Below, piece after piece: positions 9,177-17,889 of a DNA stretch of 64,000 nucleotides (its first letter is position 1; every line of letters starts with the position of its first letter). The position numbers were made by a program, and so were the translations under genes. The stretch is taken from positions 13,445 through 77,444 of the forward strand of contig CAYQMG010000147.1 in assembly GCA_964418585.1 (NCBI GenBank). The letters are read 5' to 3'. The DNA comes from JAJRTE01 sp964418585 (lineage in GTDB: Bacteria; Myxococcota_A; UBA796; JAJRTE01). A model generated the notes under the pieces. It had not been told where the DNA came from and searched no databases. It saw only the letters and a list, made by a program, of their open reading frames with translations.

Positions 9177-10148
9177 ATGAAACATCTCATTCTGATCCCT
9201 GTTCTCCTCGCCTTCATTCCAGCACCTCGAGCCCAGGCGGTCATCGTCGAACGGATCGCTGCCATCGTGAACGAGGATGTCATCACCCTGTCCGAGGTGG
9301 ACGAGCTGGTAGACTCGCTGCATGCACGGGAGTTGGAAGCCATCCAGGACCCGGAAGACCGGAAGGTCCGCCGCGATGAACTCAGGCGAAAGGTCCTCGA
9401 CGAGATGATCGATCAGCGTATTTTGACTCAGCAATATGACCGTCTCCAGATCGTGGCCACGGACGAGGATGTGGATCGCATGGTGCAGGCGATCTGCCGC
9501 CAGAACGGGATCACGCTCGACACGCTGAAGAACGAGATCACGCGCCAGGGACTGAGCTACCAGGAGTATCTGAACCAGATCCGACAGCACATTCTGCAAT
9601 CCAAGCTTGTGGAACAGCAGATACGCCCCCGCATCAGTGTCACCGAGGACGACATCAAGCAGATGTACACACGGCAACTTGGGGAACTCAGCACCAAAGA
9701 AGTCGTGGAACTTTCGGGAATCCTGGTCCTGTTGCCTCGAGGGGGTGGTCCCGAATCGATGGACATTGCCCGACGCCGGGCAGAAGAGGCTCGCACCCTG
9801 CTGGAAGCCGGTCACAGCCCGGAGGAGATCGAGCGCCGGTACGCGGACGGGTCGGTGCGAAGCCTTGGGGCCATGGGCAAGTTCACCGAAGGCGAACTCA
9901 TGGAGCCCCTCAACACCGCGGTATTCCAGCTTCAGCCTGGGAGCGTGACCGACCCTGTCGAGACCTCTCAGGGACTCTATGTGATCCAGGTGGTTTCGAG
10001 AGGGCACCAGGACCCGAAGGACATCCTTCCCTACGAGGAGGTGCGCGACCAGTTGTATCAGCGGTACTACAATGAGCAGATCGAGACTCAGCTAGAGGTC
10101 TTCATCCGCAATGCGCGCCGGGATTCCCATGTCGAGATCCTCCTTTGA
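9177..10148 (+). CDS. surA: SurA-like periplasmic chaperone / prolyl isomerase
   Basis: 323-residue exported chaperone for outer-membrane proteins. A cleavable signal peptide (about 1-20, ending AQA) is followed by a SurA N-terminal chaperone domain opening with VERIAAIVNEDVITLSEVDELV. One parvulin domain lies at about 155-275 (LLEAGHSPEEIERRYADGS, GKFTEGELMEPL, ETSQGLYVIQV). E. coli SurA has two parvulin domains; the single-domain form here is common outside Gammaproteobacteria. The neighbouring pdxA matches the classic surA-pdxA arrangement. The gene overlaps the start of pdxA. Confidence 0.87.
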   Translation: MKHLILIPVLLAFIPAPRAQAVIVERIAAIVNEDVITLSEVDELVDSLHARELEAIQDPEDRKVRRDELRRKVLDEMIDQRILTQQYDRLQIVATDEDVDRMVQAICRQNGITLDTLKNEITRQGLSYQEYLNQIRQHILQSKLVEQQIRPRISVTEDDIKQMYTRQLGELSTKEVVELSGILVLLPRGGGPESMDIARRRAEEARTLLEAGHSPEEIERRYADGSVRSLGAMGKFTEGELMEPLNTAVFQLQPGSVTDPVETSQGLYVIQVVSRGHQDPKDILPYEEVRDQLYQRYYNEQIETQLEVFIRNARRDSHVEILL

Positions 10149-11169
10149 CTCCACCACCCCGACTGTGGCCATCACGGCCGGCGACCCGAACGGTATTGGC
10201 CCCGAGATCATCGCCAAGGCCTTGCACCACCACGACCGCACGAAGTGCTTGCCTGTCGTGATCGGCGATCCCGCCGTTCTTGAGCCCTGCTTCGCGCGTT
10301 GGGCACCTGGAACCACCCTGGTGCCAGCAGGGGAGGGCAGTGCGGCGGGGAGCACACCTGGTCCCCACCATATCCTGACCATCGATCCGACGCCTGACCC
10401 TCACTACCTCTTTCCGTCCATCCCGGAAGCGGTCTACATCCAGCATGCGGTGGAAGGGTGCCTTTCCGGACGATACCAGGCCATGGTGACCGCCCCCATC
10501 TGCAAGCACGCCATGTACGCGCGCGGGTTCCGGTTCCCCGGCCACACGGAATTCGTTGCTCACCTCACCGGCGTATCGGACCCGACCATGATGTTCGTCG
10601 CAGACGGACTTCGCGTCAGCCTGGTGACCATCCACCTGCCACTCGGCCGCGCCATCGAGCAGGTCACTCACACGTCGGTATGCCGCACCATCCGCGTCAC
10701 AGCGCAGGCTCTCCAGGATCTGTTCGGCGTTGCCAACCCCAGTATCGCCGTGTGCGGTCTCAACCCTCACGCTGGAGAGGAGGGCCATCTGGGCCGCGAG
10801 GAACAGGTGACCATCATTCCCGCCATCGCGGAAGTCCGGGCCGAGGGACTCGACATCAAGGGCCCGCTCCCGTCCGATTCACTCTTCCCACTTGCAGTGG
10901 AGGGCAAGTTCGACGCTGTGGTCGCCATGTACCACGACCAGGGTCTGATCCCTGTCAAGCTCTTGAGTTTCCGCCAGGCAGTGAACTTGACGGTGGGAAT
11001 TCCCATCGTGCGGGCCTCGGTGGACCATGGCGTGGCCTACGACCTGGCAGGCAAAGGCGTGGCAGACCCCTCGAGCTTGCGCGCGGCGCTTCGCGTCGCT
11101 GCGGAGATCGCGAACCGACGTTTGCGGGGTGGCGGGCAAGAAGCGACAGGGAGCAGCAAGGAGGCATGA
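10111..11169 (+). CDS. pdxA: 4-hydroxythreonine-4-phosphate dehydrogenase PdxA
   Basis: 352-residue cytoplasmic enzyme that oxidises 4-phosphohydroxy-L-threonine with NAD+ in DXP-dependent pyridoxal phosphate synthesis. Diagnostic features: the N-terminal AITAGDPNGIGPEI motif, the GHTEFVAHL metal/substrate segment, YHDQGLIPVKL, and the C-terminal GVAYDLAGKGVADPSSL. Length is typical (about 330 plus a short tail). The first ATG (10111) lies inside surA; a second at 10129 is equally possible, as neither has a strong ribosome site. It is the last gene of the mfd-ppiC-surA-pdxA run and converges on atpE 34 bases away, with no obvious terminator hairpin between them. Confidence 0.95.
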   Translation: MRAGIPMSRSSFDSTTPTVAITAGDPNGIGPEIIAKALHHHDRTKCLPVVIGDPAVLEPCFARWAPGTTLVPAGEGSAAGSTPGPHHILTIDPTPDPHYLFPSIPEAVYIQHAVEGCLSGRYQAMVTAPICKHAMYARGFRFPGHTEFVAHLTGVSDPTMMFVADGLRVSLVTIHLPLGRAIEQVTHTSVCRTIRVTAQALQDLFGVANPSIAVCGLNPHAGEEGHLGREEQVTIIPAIAEVRAEGLDIKGPLPSDSLFPLAVEGKFDAVVAMYHDQGLIPVKLLSFRQAVNLTVGIPIVRASVDHGVAYDLAGKGVADPSSLRAALRVAAEIANRRLRGGGQEATGSSKEA

Positions 11170-11203
11170 AGGGGGGTGCCTCGAACTGGAGGGGCGACGC
11201 CGA

Positions 11204-11518
11204 CTAGCCGATGGTGGTCCAAAGCAGGATGGCGACGACGAAGCAGTAGATCACCAGGGACTCGATCAAGGCCAACCCAATGATCATGGGTGTGAAGATC
11301 TTGTCGGAGGCGGAGGGGTTGCGCGCGATGCCCTGAAGCGCAGAGGAAGCGGACCAGCCCTGCCCGATGGCTCCGCCGAACGCGCCGAGTCCGATCGCGA
11401 GACCCGCAGCCAATGCCAACATGGCCCGATAGTCGGTGGCACCACCGTCCTGAGCAAATGCGACAGGAGCGATGGATATGAACGCCAGAGCAGCCAAGAA
11501 AAGGGACGCCTTCTTCAT
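11204..11518 (-). CDS. atpE: ATP synthase F0 subunit c with N-terminal signal-like segment
   Basis: 104-residue membrane subunit forming the rotating c-ring. The first 24 residues (MKKASLFLAALAFISIAPVAFAQ) look like a signal peptide, a feature of some delta-proteobacterial c subunits. The mature part has two membrane helices joined by the polar ARNP loop. Helix 1 contains GGAIGQG and helix 2 contains the ion-binding Glu in GLALIESLVIY. The ATG at 11518 follows an AGGAGG site; a TTG directly before it is not needed. It is the last gene of the F0 cluster, 114 bases after atpB. Confidence 0.94.
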   Translation of the reverse strand: MKKASLFLAALAFISIAPVAFAQDGGATDYRAMLALAAGLAIGLGAFGGAIGQGWSASSALQGIARNPSASDKIFTPMIIGLALIESLVIYCFVVAILLWTTIG

Positions 11519-11632
11519 CAAACAGTCCTCCTCGTTGAGAAAAAGTCTACAATGTCCACTGGGGCCATGCTTTTTCAGGCCTCCTGCGACCGGCCCCCGC
11601 GCGGCGCGGGCAGCCGTTGATGAACCGAAATC

Positions 11633-12373
11633 TCAATGAGCATGAGCCTCAGCCATCGAGATGTAGACGACGGACAGCAGTGAAAACACGAATGCTTGCA
11701 CGAAAGCCACGAACATGCCAAGCACCAGGAAAAAGACAGGAATCAAGAGACCCAGGTACTGGGAGAACACTTCCGGGATGAGCTGAGAGAAGATGCCCAA
11801 CACGATGTGGTCTCCGTTGATGTTCCCAAAGAGACGAATCGCCAGGGTAACCGGTCTGACACAATGGCTGATCAATTCCACCACGACCATGAGTGGTGCC
11901 AGCCACAAGACCGGTCCGGCGAAATGCTTGAGGTACGCGCCGAGTCCCTGCTCCTTCACACCGACCACGTGATAGGTGACGAAGACGAAGACACCCATGG
12001 CCAGATTGTTGTTGATGTTGTCAGTCGGGGGCAACAAACCGGGTATCAAGCCAAGGAGATTCGAGACGAGGATGTAGATGAACAGGGTCCCGATGAGCCA
12101 GAAGTAGCGTGGCGCGCTGTCGCCCAGAAGTCCGCTCATCATGCCAAGGATTTTCTCCGTATAGAAATCGAAGATATTCCGCACGGTCACCCGGTCCTCG
12201 GGAATGAGGTCCGCACTGCTGCTCTCCGGGGTGACGCGCTTGATTTTCCCGGTGGCGAGCAACGCCATGATCGTGAGCACCGCGACCACGAGCCAGGAAT
12301 GGGCCACTGCCAGGAGTTCATGATTGTGACCGATTGCCGGGATGTACATGAACCAACTGAAATTCTCAGGCAT
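11633..12373 (-). CDS. atpB: ATP synthase F0 subunit a
   Basis: 246-residue polytopic membrane protein forming the proton (or sodium) half-channels against the c-ring. The essential Arg lies in the LAIRLFGNINGDHIVLGI segment, which is the family signature, preceded by helices containing SNLLGLIPGL. Five to six hydrophobic helices are visible. The start overlaps the end of atpI by eight bases. The family assignment is unambiguous. Confidence 0.96.
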   Translation of the reverse strand: MPENFSWFMYIPAIGHNHELLAVAHSWLVVAVLTIMALLATGKIKRVTPESSSADLIPEDRVTVRNIFDFYTEKILGMMSGLLGDSAPRYFWLIGTLFIYILVSNLLGLIPGLLPPTDNINNNLAMGVFVFVTYHVVGVKEQGLGAYLKHFAGPVLWLAPLMVVVELISHCVRPVTLAIRLFGNINGDHIVLGIFSQLIPEVFSQYLGLLIPVFFLVLGMFVAFVQAFVFSLLSVVYISMAEAHAH

Positions 12374-12779
12374 CCGTCGTCTCCGAATTCATCCCTGGGT
12401 ATCCGGCGGCATGGATCAAGCTGACCCCAAGCACCGAAACCACAGCCACCGAGAGCCCTACCGCGAATCCAATCGGGTCGACCTGCCCACTGAGCAACAG
12501 GACGGCCACCATTGTCATCAGGAAAAGGAACTTGAAGCTCAGCTTCACTCCGATCGCGGCGCCGCTCGTCGCTCTCTCACGGACCGGTCGCAGTATACGT
12601 ACCAAAAGCGCGAAGTTGCCGACTGATATCAACCCACCTGTGACAACCCCGAGCGTCGTTCGCTTTTCGTACGCCAGCAGCAGACTTCCGACCGTCAACG
12701 CCAGCAGCAGCAACCAGTTGCACCACTGCACGGTCCTCAACAAGCGAGTACCCCAGTGGTCATTTGTCACCACTGCCAT
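12366..12779 (-). CDS. atpI: ATP synthase accessory protein AtpI-like (ATP synthase I chain)
   Basis: 137-residue membrane protein with four hydrophobic segments (WLLLLALTVGSLLLA, GVVTGGLISVGNFALLV, LSFKFLFLMTMVAVLLL, FAVGLSVAVVSVLGVSLI). The layout and position upstream of atpB fit the AtpI/UncI family, which assists c-ring assembly and may aid Mg2+ uptake. The match is by topology and context more than by strict motifs. It overlaps atpZ by 20 bases and atpB by 8. Confidence 0.75.
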   Translation of the reverse strand: MAVVTNDHWGTRLLRTVQWCNWLLLLALTVGSLLLAYEKRTTLGVVTGGLISVGNFALLVRILRPVRERATSGAAIGVKLSFKFLFLMTMVAVLLLSGQVDPIGFAVGLSVAVVSVLGVSLIHAAGYPGMNSETTDA

Positions 12780-13023
12780 TCCGTCCGTCCAGACTGTTCA
12801 TCCACCGAAGGTACCAGATCACCCTGACGAACGCGGCAATGGTACCGAGCAACGTGCCGGCCACGAGGGCAACAGGCTTGCTTCCCAATCGGCCGTCTAT
12901 TTCCATGCCGACCCAGGCTCCTGCGCCCACACAGGCAGCCACCTCGAACCCCATGCCACTGAATGCGAGCCACTTGGTCAAGGGTTTCACGCCGCGGCTC
13001 CCATCCGTCTGCCCGGATTGCAT
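12760..13023 (-). CDS. atpZ: AtpZ-like ATP synthase accessory membrane protein
   Basis: 87-residue protein with two membrane helices (about 22-42 and 50-72). The segment GAWVGMEIDGRLGSKPVALVAGTLLG is typical of the AtpZ/AtpI-like small proteins encoded at the head of F0 operons. AtpZ with AtpI is proposed to form a channel supporting ATP synthase at low Mg2+ or Ca2+. It is the first gene of the cluster, about 40 bases downstream of the predicted transcription start. The start is the ATG at 13023. Confidence 0.78.
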   Translation of the reverse strand: MQSGQTDGSRGVKPLTKWLAFSGMGFEVAACVGAGAWVGMEIDGRLGSKPVALVAGTLLGTIAAFVRVIWYLRWMNSLDGRNGSGDK

Positions 13024-13071
13024 TGCGCACCCTGGGGTGCTGGTACTCGGGGTGCCAAAACGAGTTGGCGA

Positions 13072-13100
13072 TTCATATCATAAGGGTTCGCGGTTGTCAA
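13072..13100 (-). promoter_or_regulatory. Strong candidate promoter of the atpZ-atpI-atpB-atpE cluster
   Basis: On the minus strand: -35 TTGACA (13095-13100), a 17-base spacer, and TATGAA as -10 (13072-13077). It lies about 50 bases before the atpZ start, in the gap after gyrA. Confidence 0.65.
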
Positions 13101-13207
13101 ACCGTTTTTGTGTCGCTATCCCGGTCCCTTACTCATACATGAGTCTGCCATGGGTCCGAACTCGTTTCACCGCCTCCAGACAGCCCGAACCCAGCCCGTT
13201 GGAACTC

Positions 13208-15757
13208 CTAGCGACCTTCCGTGCTCCCGTTCGAATCCTGGGTACTCCCATCTTCGTCCCGGTCCACCAATCGGGCCAGCCCCACGATACGTTCGTCCTC
13301 CGCCAGGTTCATCAGCCGAACGCCCAGGGTGTTCCTCGAGACCTTCCGGATTTGCGCCACCGGTGTACGTAGGATCCGACCAGTGTCGGTCACCAACATC
13401 ACCTCGTCCTCGCGCCGCACCTTGGCCATTCCAATCACCATTCCGTTGCGCTCTCCGGTCTTGATGTCGATGATCCCCTGCCCGCCCCGCATCTGCCGCC
13501 GGTACTGCCAGGTCGGCGTGCGCTTCCCAAACCCACGCTCCGTCACCGTCAGGATCGTCGCCTCCCCCCGATCCTCCCCTTGCCTGTCCTCCTCCGTCTC
13601 TTGCGCCGCCTCCTGCTCCGTCGTCTCCAACTCCTCCGGTTCCTCGTCCAGAACCTCGATCCCGATGATCTCGTCCCCCTCCTTCAACACCATCCCACGC
13701 ACCCCTCGAGCCGTCCGACCCATGGTACGCACGTCCGAGCCGGAAAAACGAATCGCCTTCCCGTGCTTGCTGATCATCAACACATCCTGTCCTGCTCGAG
13801 CCAATTTCACGTGCCTCAACTCGTCGTTCTCGGCCACCGAACAGGCAATGATTCCCGTGGCTCGCACGTTCGCAAACGCCGACAGGGCCGTCTGCTTGAT
13901 GATCCCCTTTCGCGATACCATCACGATCGTGCTGCTCTCGTCGAACTCCTTCACTGGAAGAACCGCAGCCACCCGCTCGTCCGGCTGCAACCCGATCAGG
14001 TTGACGATGGCTTTGCCCTTGGCCGTCCGACTTGCCTGGGGCACCTGATGGACCTTGAGCCAGTAGAGTCGCCCCGTGGACGTAAACACCAGGAGGTAGT
14101 CGTGGGTGGACGCCACGAACAGGTCCTGAACGAAATCTTCGTCCCGGGTCGCCATCCCAATCTTTCCACGGCCACCACGCCGCTGAGCACGGTACAGGGC
14201 CACCGGGTTGCGCTTCACATAGCCGAACCGGGAGATGGTCACGACCATGTCCTCCACCGGGATGAGTTCCTCGTCGGAAACGGTCGGATCCACGTCCACG
14301 AGTTGTGTCCGCCTCTCATCTCCGTACTGGTCGCTGACCTGGAGCAGTTCCTCCTTGATGATCCCGAAAATTCGGACTTCGCTTCCAAGGATGTCACGAA
14401 GATCCTCGATGAGTGCCAAAATGGCACGATACTCCTGGAGGATCTTCTCCCGCTCGAGAGAAGTGAGCCGGTGAAGGCGAAGGTCGAGCACGGCCTGGGC
14501 CTGCTTCGCTGTCATGCCGAACCGGGCCATCAGCTCCACTTTTGCCGATGGGCTGTCCTTGGCCCCACGGATGACCGCTATCACCTCGTCAAGGTTGTCG
14601 AGGGCAATCTTGAAACCCTCCAGCAGGTGTGCGCGCGCCTCGGCCTTCCGGAGTTCGAATCGGGTACGCCGGACCACGACTTCCTTCCGATGGGTGATGA
14701 AGTATTCCAGCACCTTTCGGAGAGGCAAGATTTCGGGCTGACCGTTTACAATGGCCAGCATGATGATTCCGAAGGAACTCTGCAGCGGCGTGTGCTTGTA
14801 AAGGTGCTTCAGCACCACATGCTCGTTCGCGTCCCGCTTCAGATCGAGAACGATCCGGAGGCCTTCCCGGTCCGACTCGTCCCGGATTTCGGCAATACCT
14901 TGCAGACGCTTCTCCCGCACCAGGTCGGCGATGCTTTCGATCAACCGTACCTTGTTCAACTGGAACGGGATCTCCGTAATGACGATCCGGCGCCGGCCGT
15001 CATTCTCCTCGTCCTCCACCATGGCACGGCCGCGAACGGTGACAATGCCACGTCCAGTCCGGTAGGCGTCCTTGATTCCGGACAGACCCACGATGAAACC
15101 GCCGGTCGGGAAGTCGGGACCTGGAATGAGGCGCTCAAGGGCCTCCTGAGACAGCCCTGGATCGTCTATCAGGGCCACGAGCGCCTCCACGACCTCGCGA
15201 AGATTGTGGGGCGGGATGTTCGTGGACATCCCCACGGCGATTCCAGAGGAACCATTGATCAGCAGGTTGGGCACCCGCGCGGGAAGTACCACCGGCTCCA
15301 GCAACGAGTTGTCGTAGTTCGGCTGGAAATCGACCGTTTCCTTGTCCAGATCGGCCAGGAGTTCGGCCGCGATCCGCGCCATGCGCACCTCCGTGTATCG
15401 CATGGCCGCCGGCGGATCACCGTCGATCGAACCGAAGTTGCCCTGACCGTCCACGAGTGGATAACGCATCGAAAAGTCCTGCGCCATCCTCACAATGGTG
15501 TCGTATACGGCGATGTCTCCGTGAGGATGATACTTTCCGATGCAGTCCCCAACCACCCGGGCCGACTTCTTGTACGGCTTTCCATACTCCAGGCCCAACT
15601 CGCTCATGGAGTAGAGGACCCGCCGATGGACCGGCTTCAACCCATCGCGGACATCGGGCAGCGCACGCCCGATGATCACGCTCATGGAGTAGTCCAGGTA
15701 GGACGACTGGATCTCATCCTCTATGTCCACGATCCGCACTTGTTCACTTGCTTGCAT
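13208..15757 (-). CDS. gyrA: DNA gyrase subunit A
   Basis: 849-residue topoisomerase II subunit that cuts and rejoins DNA during negative supercoiling. The breakage-reunion domain contains the catalytic Tyr121 in AAMRYTEVRM and the quinolone-pocket segment HPHGDIAVYDTIVR. The C-terminal six-bladed wrapping domain carries the GyrA box QRRGGRG, marking it as gyrase rather than Topo IV. Position 82, normally Ser/Thr/Ala (E. coli Ser83), is Ile here, while Asp86 (E. coli 87) is kept. The tail is acidic and disordered. The ATG at 15757 overlaps the end of the upstream ArsA-like gene by 14 bases, making gyrA the last cistron of the gyrB operon. Confidence 0.97.
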   Translation of the reverse strand: MQASEQVRIVDIEDEIQSSYLDYSMSVIIGRALPDVRDGLKPVHRRVLYSMSELGLEYGKPYKKSARVVGDCIGKYHPHGDIAVYDTIVRMAQDFSMRYPLVDGQGNFGSIDGDPPAAMRYTEVRMARIAAELLADLDKETVDFQPNYDNSLLEPVVLPARVPNLLINGSSGIAVGMSTNIPPHNLREVVEALVALIDDPGLSQEALERLIPGPDFPTGGFIVGLSGIKDAYRTGRGIVTVRGRAMVEDEENDGRRRIVITEIPFQLNKVRLIESIADLVREKRLQGIAEIRDESDREGLRIVLDLKRDANEHVVLKHLYKHTPLQSSFGIIMLAIVNGQPEILPLRKVLEYFITHRKEVVVRRTRFELRKAEARAHLLEGFKIALDNLDEVIAVIRGAKDSPSAKVELMARFGMTAKQAQAVLDLRLHRLTSLEREKILQEYRAILALIEDLRDILGSEVRIFGIIKEELLQVSDQYGDERRTQLVDVDPTVSDEELIPVEDMVVTISRFGYVKRNPVALYRAQRRGGRGKIGMATRDEDFVQDLFVASTHDYLLVFTSTGRLYWLKVHQVPQASRTAKGKAIVNLIGLQPDERVAAVLPVKEFDESSTIVMVSRKGIIKQTALSAFANVRATGIIACSVAENDELRHVKLARAGQDVLMISKHGKAIRFSGSDVRTMGRTARGVRGMVLKEGDEIIGIEVLDEEPEELETTEQEAAQETEEDRQGEDRGEATILTVTERGFGKRTPTWQYRRQMRGGQGIIDIKTGERNGMVIGMAKVRREDEVMLVTDTGRILRTPVAQIRKVSRNTLGVRLMNLAEDERIVGLARLVDRDEDGSTQDSNGSTEGR

Positions 15758-16937
15758 CGTCTCTCTCTACTGATGACATTTCATTGCCAAACAACAGCTC
15801 ATTCAATCTCAACAGACCAGCAACGTCATTGACCGGTTCCTGCATGCGGGGCACCATGGCAACAAACCCCTTCCCACCGATCATTCGCTTGAGCGTTTCC
15901 ACTCCCCGCCCGCTGATCCGACTCGCTTCGTACTGAGTTCGGAGGTCCTGCGCCAGCGCATCACGAAACTGAACCCATTCCGATCCCACGCGCTCAAAGG
16001 CTGCGATGTCCTCTGCATCGAACACCTCATCATCCGACTTCGGGGCCACCCGGCAACGGTCCACCAGGTTGATGACCATGCCGCCCAGCGCCAGCTTCCG
16101 CTCCTCGAGCTGCTCCATGAAATGGCGGGTGGTGTCCAGCGTGGCCGGCCTCGGACCACAGACGAGCAAGAACGAGGTGTCATGGGACCGCAAGATCCGT
16201 CCGACCACTGTCGACCGCTGCCGGAACCCGCTGGTGATCGCCTCGAAGCTCAGAAAAAAGTCGTTCAGCTCTCGAAGAAATTCCCGACCAAATACATAAC
16301 CGAGGAGCCGGTACACCACTGCTCCGGTGGACATCAGGAACCGCCGGCCCACAAACATACGCTGGGCGTCCGAGGGTCGCATGAACCACCGGATGATCCG
16401 CTCGTCCAGGAAACGAGCCAACCGATGCGGCGCCTCCAGGAAGTCAAGGGCATTCTTCAGTGGCGGCGTGTCCAGCACAATCAGATCATGCCGCTCGCTG
16501 TTCCAGGCGTGGTAGAGCTTCTCTGCTGCCATGTATTCCTGGGACGTGGAGATGGCCCGCGATACCTCCCGGTAAATTCGATTGTTCAAAATCCGTTGCC
16601 GCGTCTCCTCATCCGGTGTCACCCGCACAATCAACTCATCGAACACCGTCCGCGTGTCCAGCATCATGGCCTCGAGACGCGCCATCCCCTCCCAGCCCCG
16701 GCGGGCCGGCACCTTGACCTCGGTCTCCACGTTCCCGATGGTGTCCAGACCCAACGCATTGGCCAGCCTTCGCGCCGGATCGATCGTGATGACCAGCGTC
16801 CGACGCCCCCGCCGGGCAGCCTCCAGGCCGATCGCAGCCGCCACCGTCGTCTTCCCCACACCGCCGGTGCCCACACACACGATCAGCCGCCGACTCGTCA
16901 CGAGATCTTCCAGACTGGTGCAACTCGCCAGGCTCAC
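15744..16937 (-). CDS. ArsA/Get3-like ATPase, second of a tandem pair
   Basis: 397-residue SIMIBI-class ATPase. The P-loop is GTGGVGKTT near residue 23, followed by TLVITIDPARRLANALG (switch-like A motif) and LIVLDTPP (Walker B). The family's deviant P-loop normally begins GKGG; here the signature Lys is replaced by Thr. There are no metal-binding Cys pairs of arsenite pumps and no membrane segment, so arsenite export is unlikely. Such tandem ArsA-like pairs are known in several phyla but their function is unclear. The GTG start overlaps the previous stop (GTGA), so it is tightly coupled to its partner gene. Confidence 0.82.
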   Translation of the reverse strand: MSLASCTSLEDLVTSRRLIVCVGTGGVGKTTVAAAIGLEAARRGRRTLVITIDPARRLANALGLDTIGNVETEVKVPARRGWEGMARLEAMMLDTRTVFDELIVRVTPDEETRQRILNNRIYREVSRAISTSQEYMAAEKLYHAWNSERHDLIVLDTPPLKNALDFLEAPHRLARFLDERIIRWFMRPSDAQRMFVGRRFLMSTGAVVYRLLGYVFGREFLRELNDFFLSFEAITSGFRQRSTVVGRILRSHDTSFLLVCGPRPATLDTTRHFMEQLEERKLALGGMVINLVDRCRVAPKSDDEVFDAEDIAAFERVGSEWVQFRDALAQDLRTQYEASRISGRGVETLKRMIGGKGFVAMVPRMQEPVNDVAGLLRLNELLFGNEMSSVERDDASK

Positions 16938-17863
16938 AATGCTTGCTCCAACAGATCCGAAACGCCTCGAGCCACCTCTGGACCCTCCGACTCGACCAGT
17001 TCCCGTACCCTCACCACAGGCCCACCCAGGGTTTTCTCCAGCCTTCGCACCTGATTGACCGACCGCTCGAATACACGCCGCCGCGACAACGAAAGGTCCA
17101 ACGCGTACCGAACCCGCTCCGTGGCTCCGGAACCCAACGCCTCGAGGTACCGGGACACCACCGGCACGTCCTCGGCTGCAAGAAAACTCACCGGCAAACG
17201 ATTCACTACCACCGGCCCAAAAGCCACTGGTACCGCTTCCCGAAGCTTCAAATAGGCCTCGATCGTCTCCGTCACCGACATCTCCTCGGCCAAACTCACG
17301 AACAGAACCGACACGAGACGCTGGTCCGAGAGGAATGCGTGAAGCTGCCTCGCCCTGCGAAGCAACGGGCCCTTGTTGAACAGGCGAAAGACGTTCCGCG
17401 AAACCGACAGAAGTGGTACCGCGTGCCCCGTCGCGGGCAGATCCACCACCACCAGATCGTGGTGATGCTCGGCAGCATGCCGATGAAAGTGGTATATGGC
17501 GTTCAGGAACACGACCTCTCGAGCAAAGGGTGTGGAATAGAGGAAGCGTCGAACGATCTTGTTTTTCAGGATCCTGGATACAACCAGATTGATCGATATC
17601 GTCTCGGACAGGTACAGGTGCAACGCCTCGAAAAACGTGATGTTCACACCGTCGATCCGGTCCGACAGGCCTGTGGGCTGGAACGACGGTGCCCGGCCGA
17701 AAGAGGTGAGGGTTGCTGGCCGTGTCATGTCGATCTCGGCCAGAAGCACACGTTTGCCCTGGCGTGCGGCGAGCAAGGCAAGGGCCACGCTTACCGTGCT
17801 CTTGCCGGTGCCACCTTTTCCGGTAACGAGGAGGACCTCTTTGTCCATCAAGTCGTGCGACAT
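16934..17863 (-). CDS. ArsA/Get3-like ATPase, first of a tandem pair
   Basis: 309-residue SIMIBI ATPase with the complete deviant P-loop GKGGTGKST near the N-terminus, then VLLAEIDMTRPATL and DLVVVDLPATGHAVPLL. It is related to the downstream gene but distinct from it. It lacks arsenite-binding Cys residues. Three in-frame ATGs exist (17878, 17863, 17848). 17863 is preferred because a GGAGA site lies six bases upstream, though 17878 is possible. It lies 12-27 bases after fabH and overlaps its partner by 4 bases. A heteromeric ATPase is inferred from the pairing. Confidence 0.82.
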   Translation of the reverse strand: MSHDLMDKEVLLVTGKGGTGKSTVSVALALLAARQGKRVLLAEIDMTRPATLTSFGRAPSFQPTGLSDRIDGVNITFFEALHLYLSETISINLVVSRILKNKIVRRFLYSTPFAREVVFLNAIYHFHRHAAEHHHDLVVVDLPATGHAVPLLSVSRNVFRLFNKGPLLRRARQLHAFLSDQRLVSVLFVSLAEEMSVTETIEAYLKLREAVPVAFGPVVVNRLPVSFLAAEDVPVVSRYLEALGSGATERVRYALDLSLSRRRVFERSVNQVRRLEKTLGGPVVRVRELVESEGPEVARGVSDLLEQAL

Positions 17864-17889
17864 GGTTCTCCGTGACATTCCGGCGGCGC

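Noticed and set aside
8082..10007. 641-codon minus-strand frame across the PpiC and SurA genes
   Set aside because: It spans two real genes and their gap; no ribosome site or motif.
13580..15832. 750-codon plus-strand open frame opposite gyrA, and similar long frames opposite gyrB (19628-21373) and the large lipoprotein (56657-58687)
   Set aside because: Antisense shadows of unmistakable genes; His/Arg/Pro-rich composition and no family features.
15744..17863. Arsenite resistance operon (ArsA)
   Set aside because: The ArsA-like proteins lack the metal-binding Cys and no arsB, arsC or arsR is nearby; the family also contains chaperone-type ATPases.
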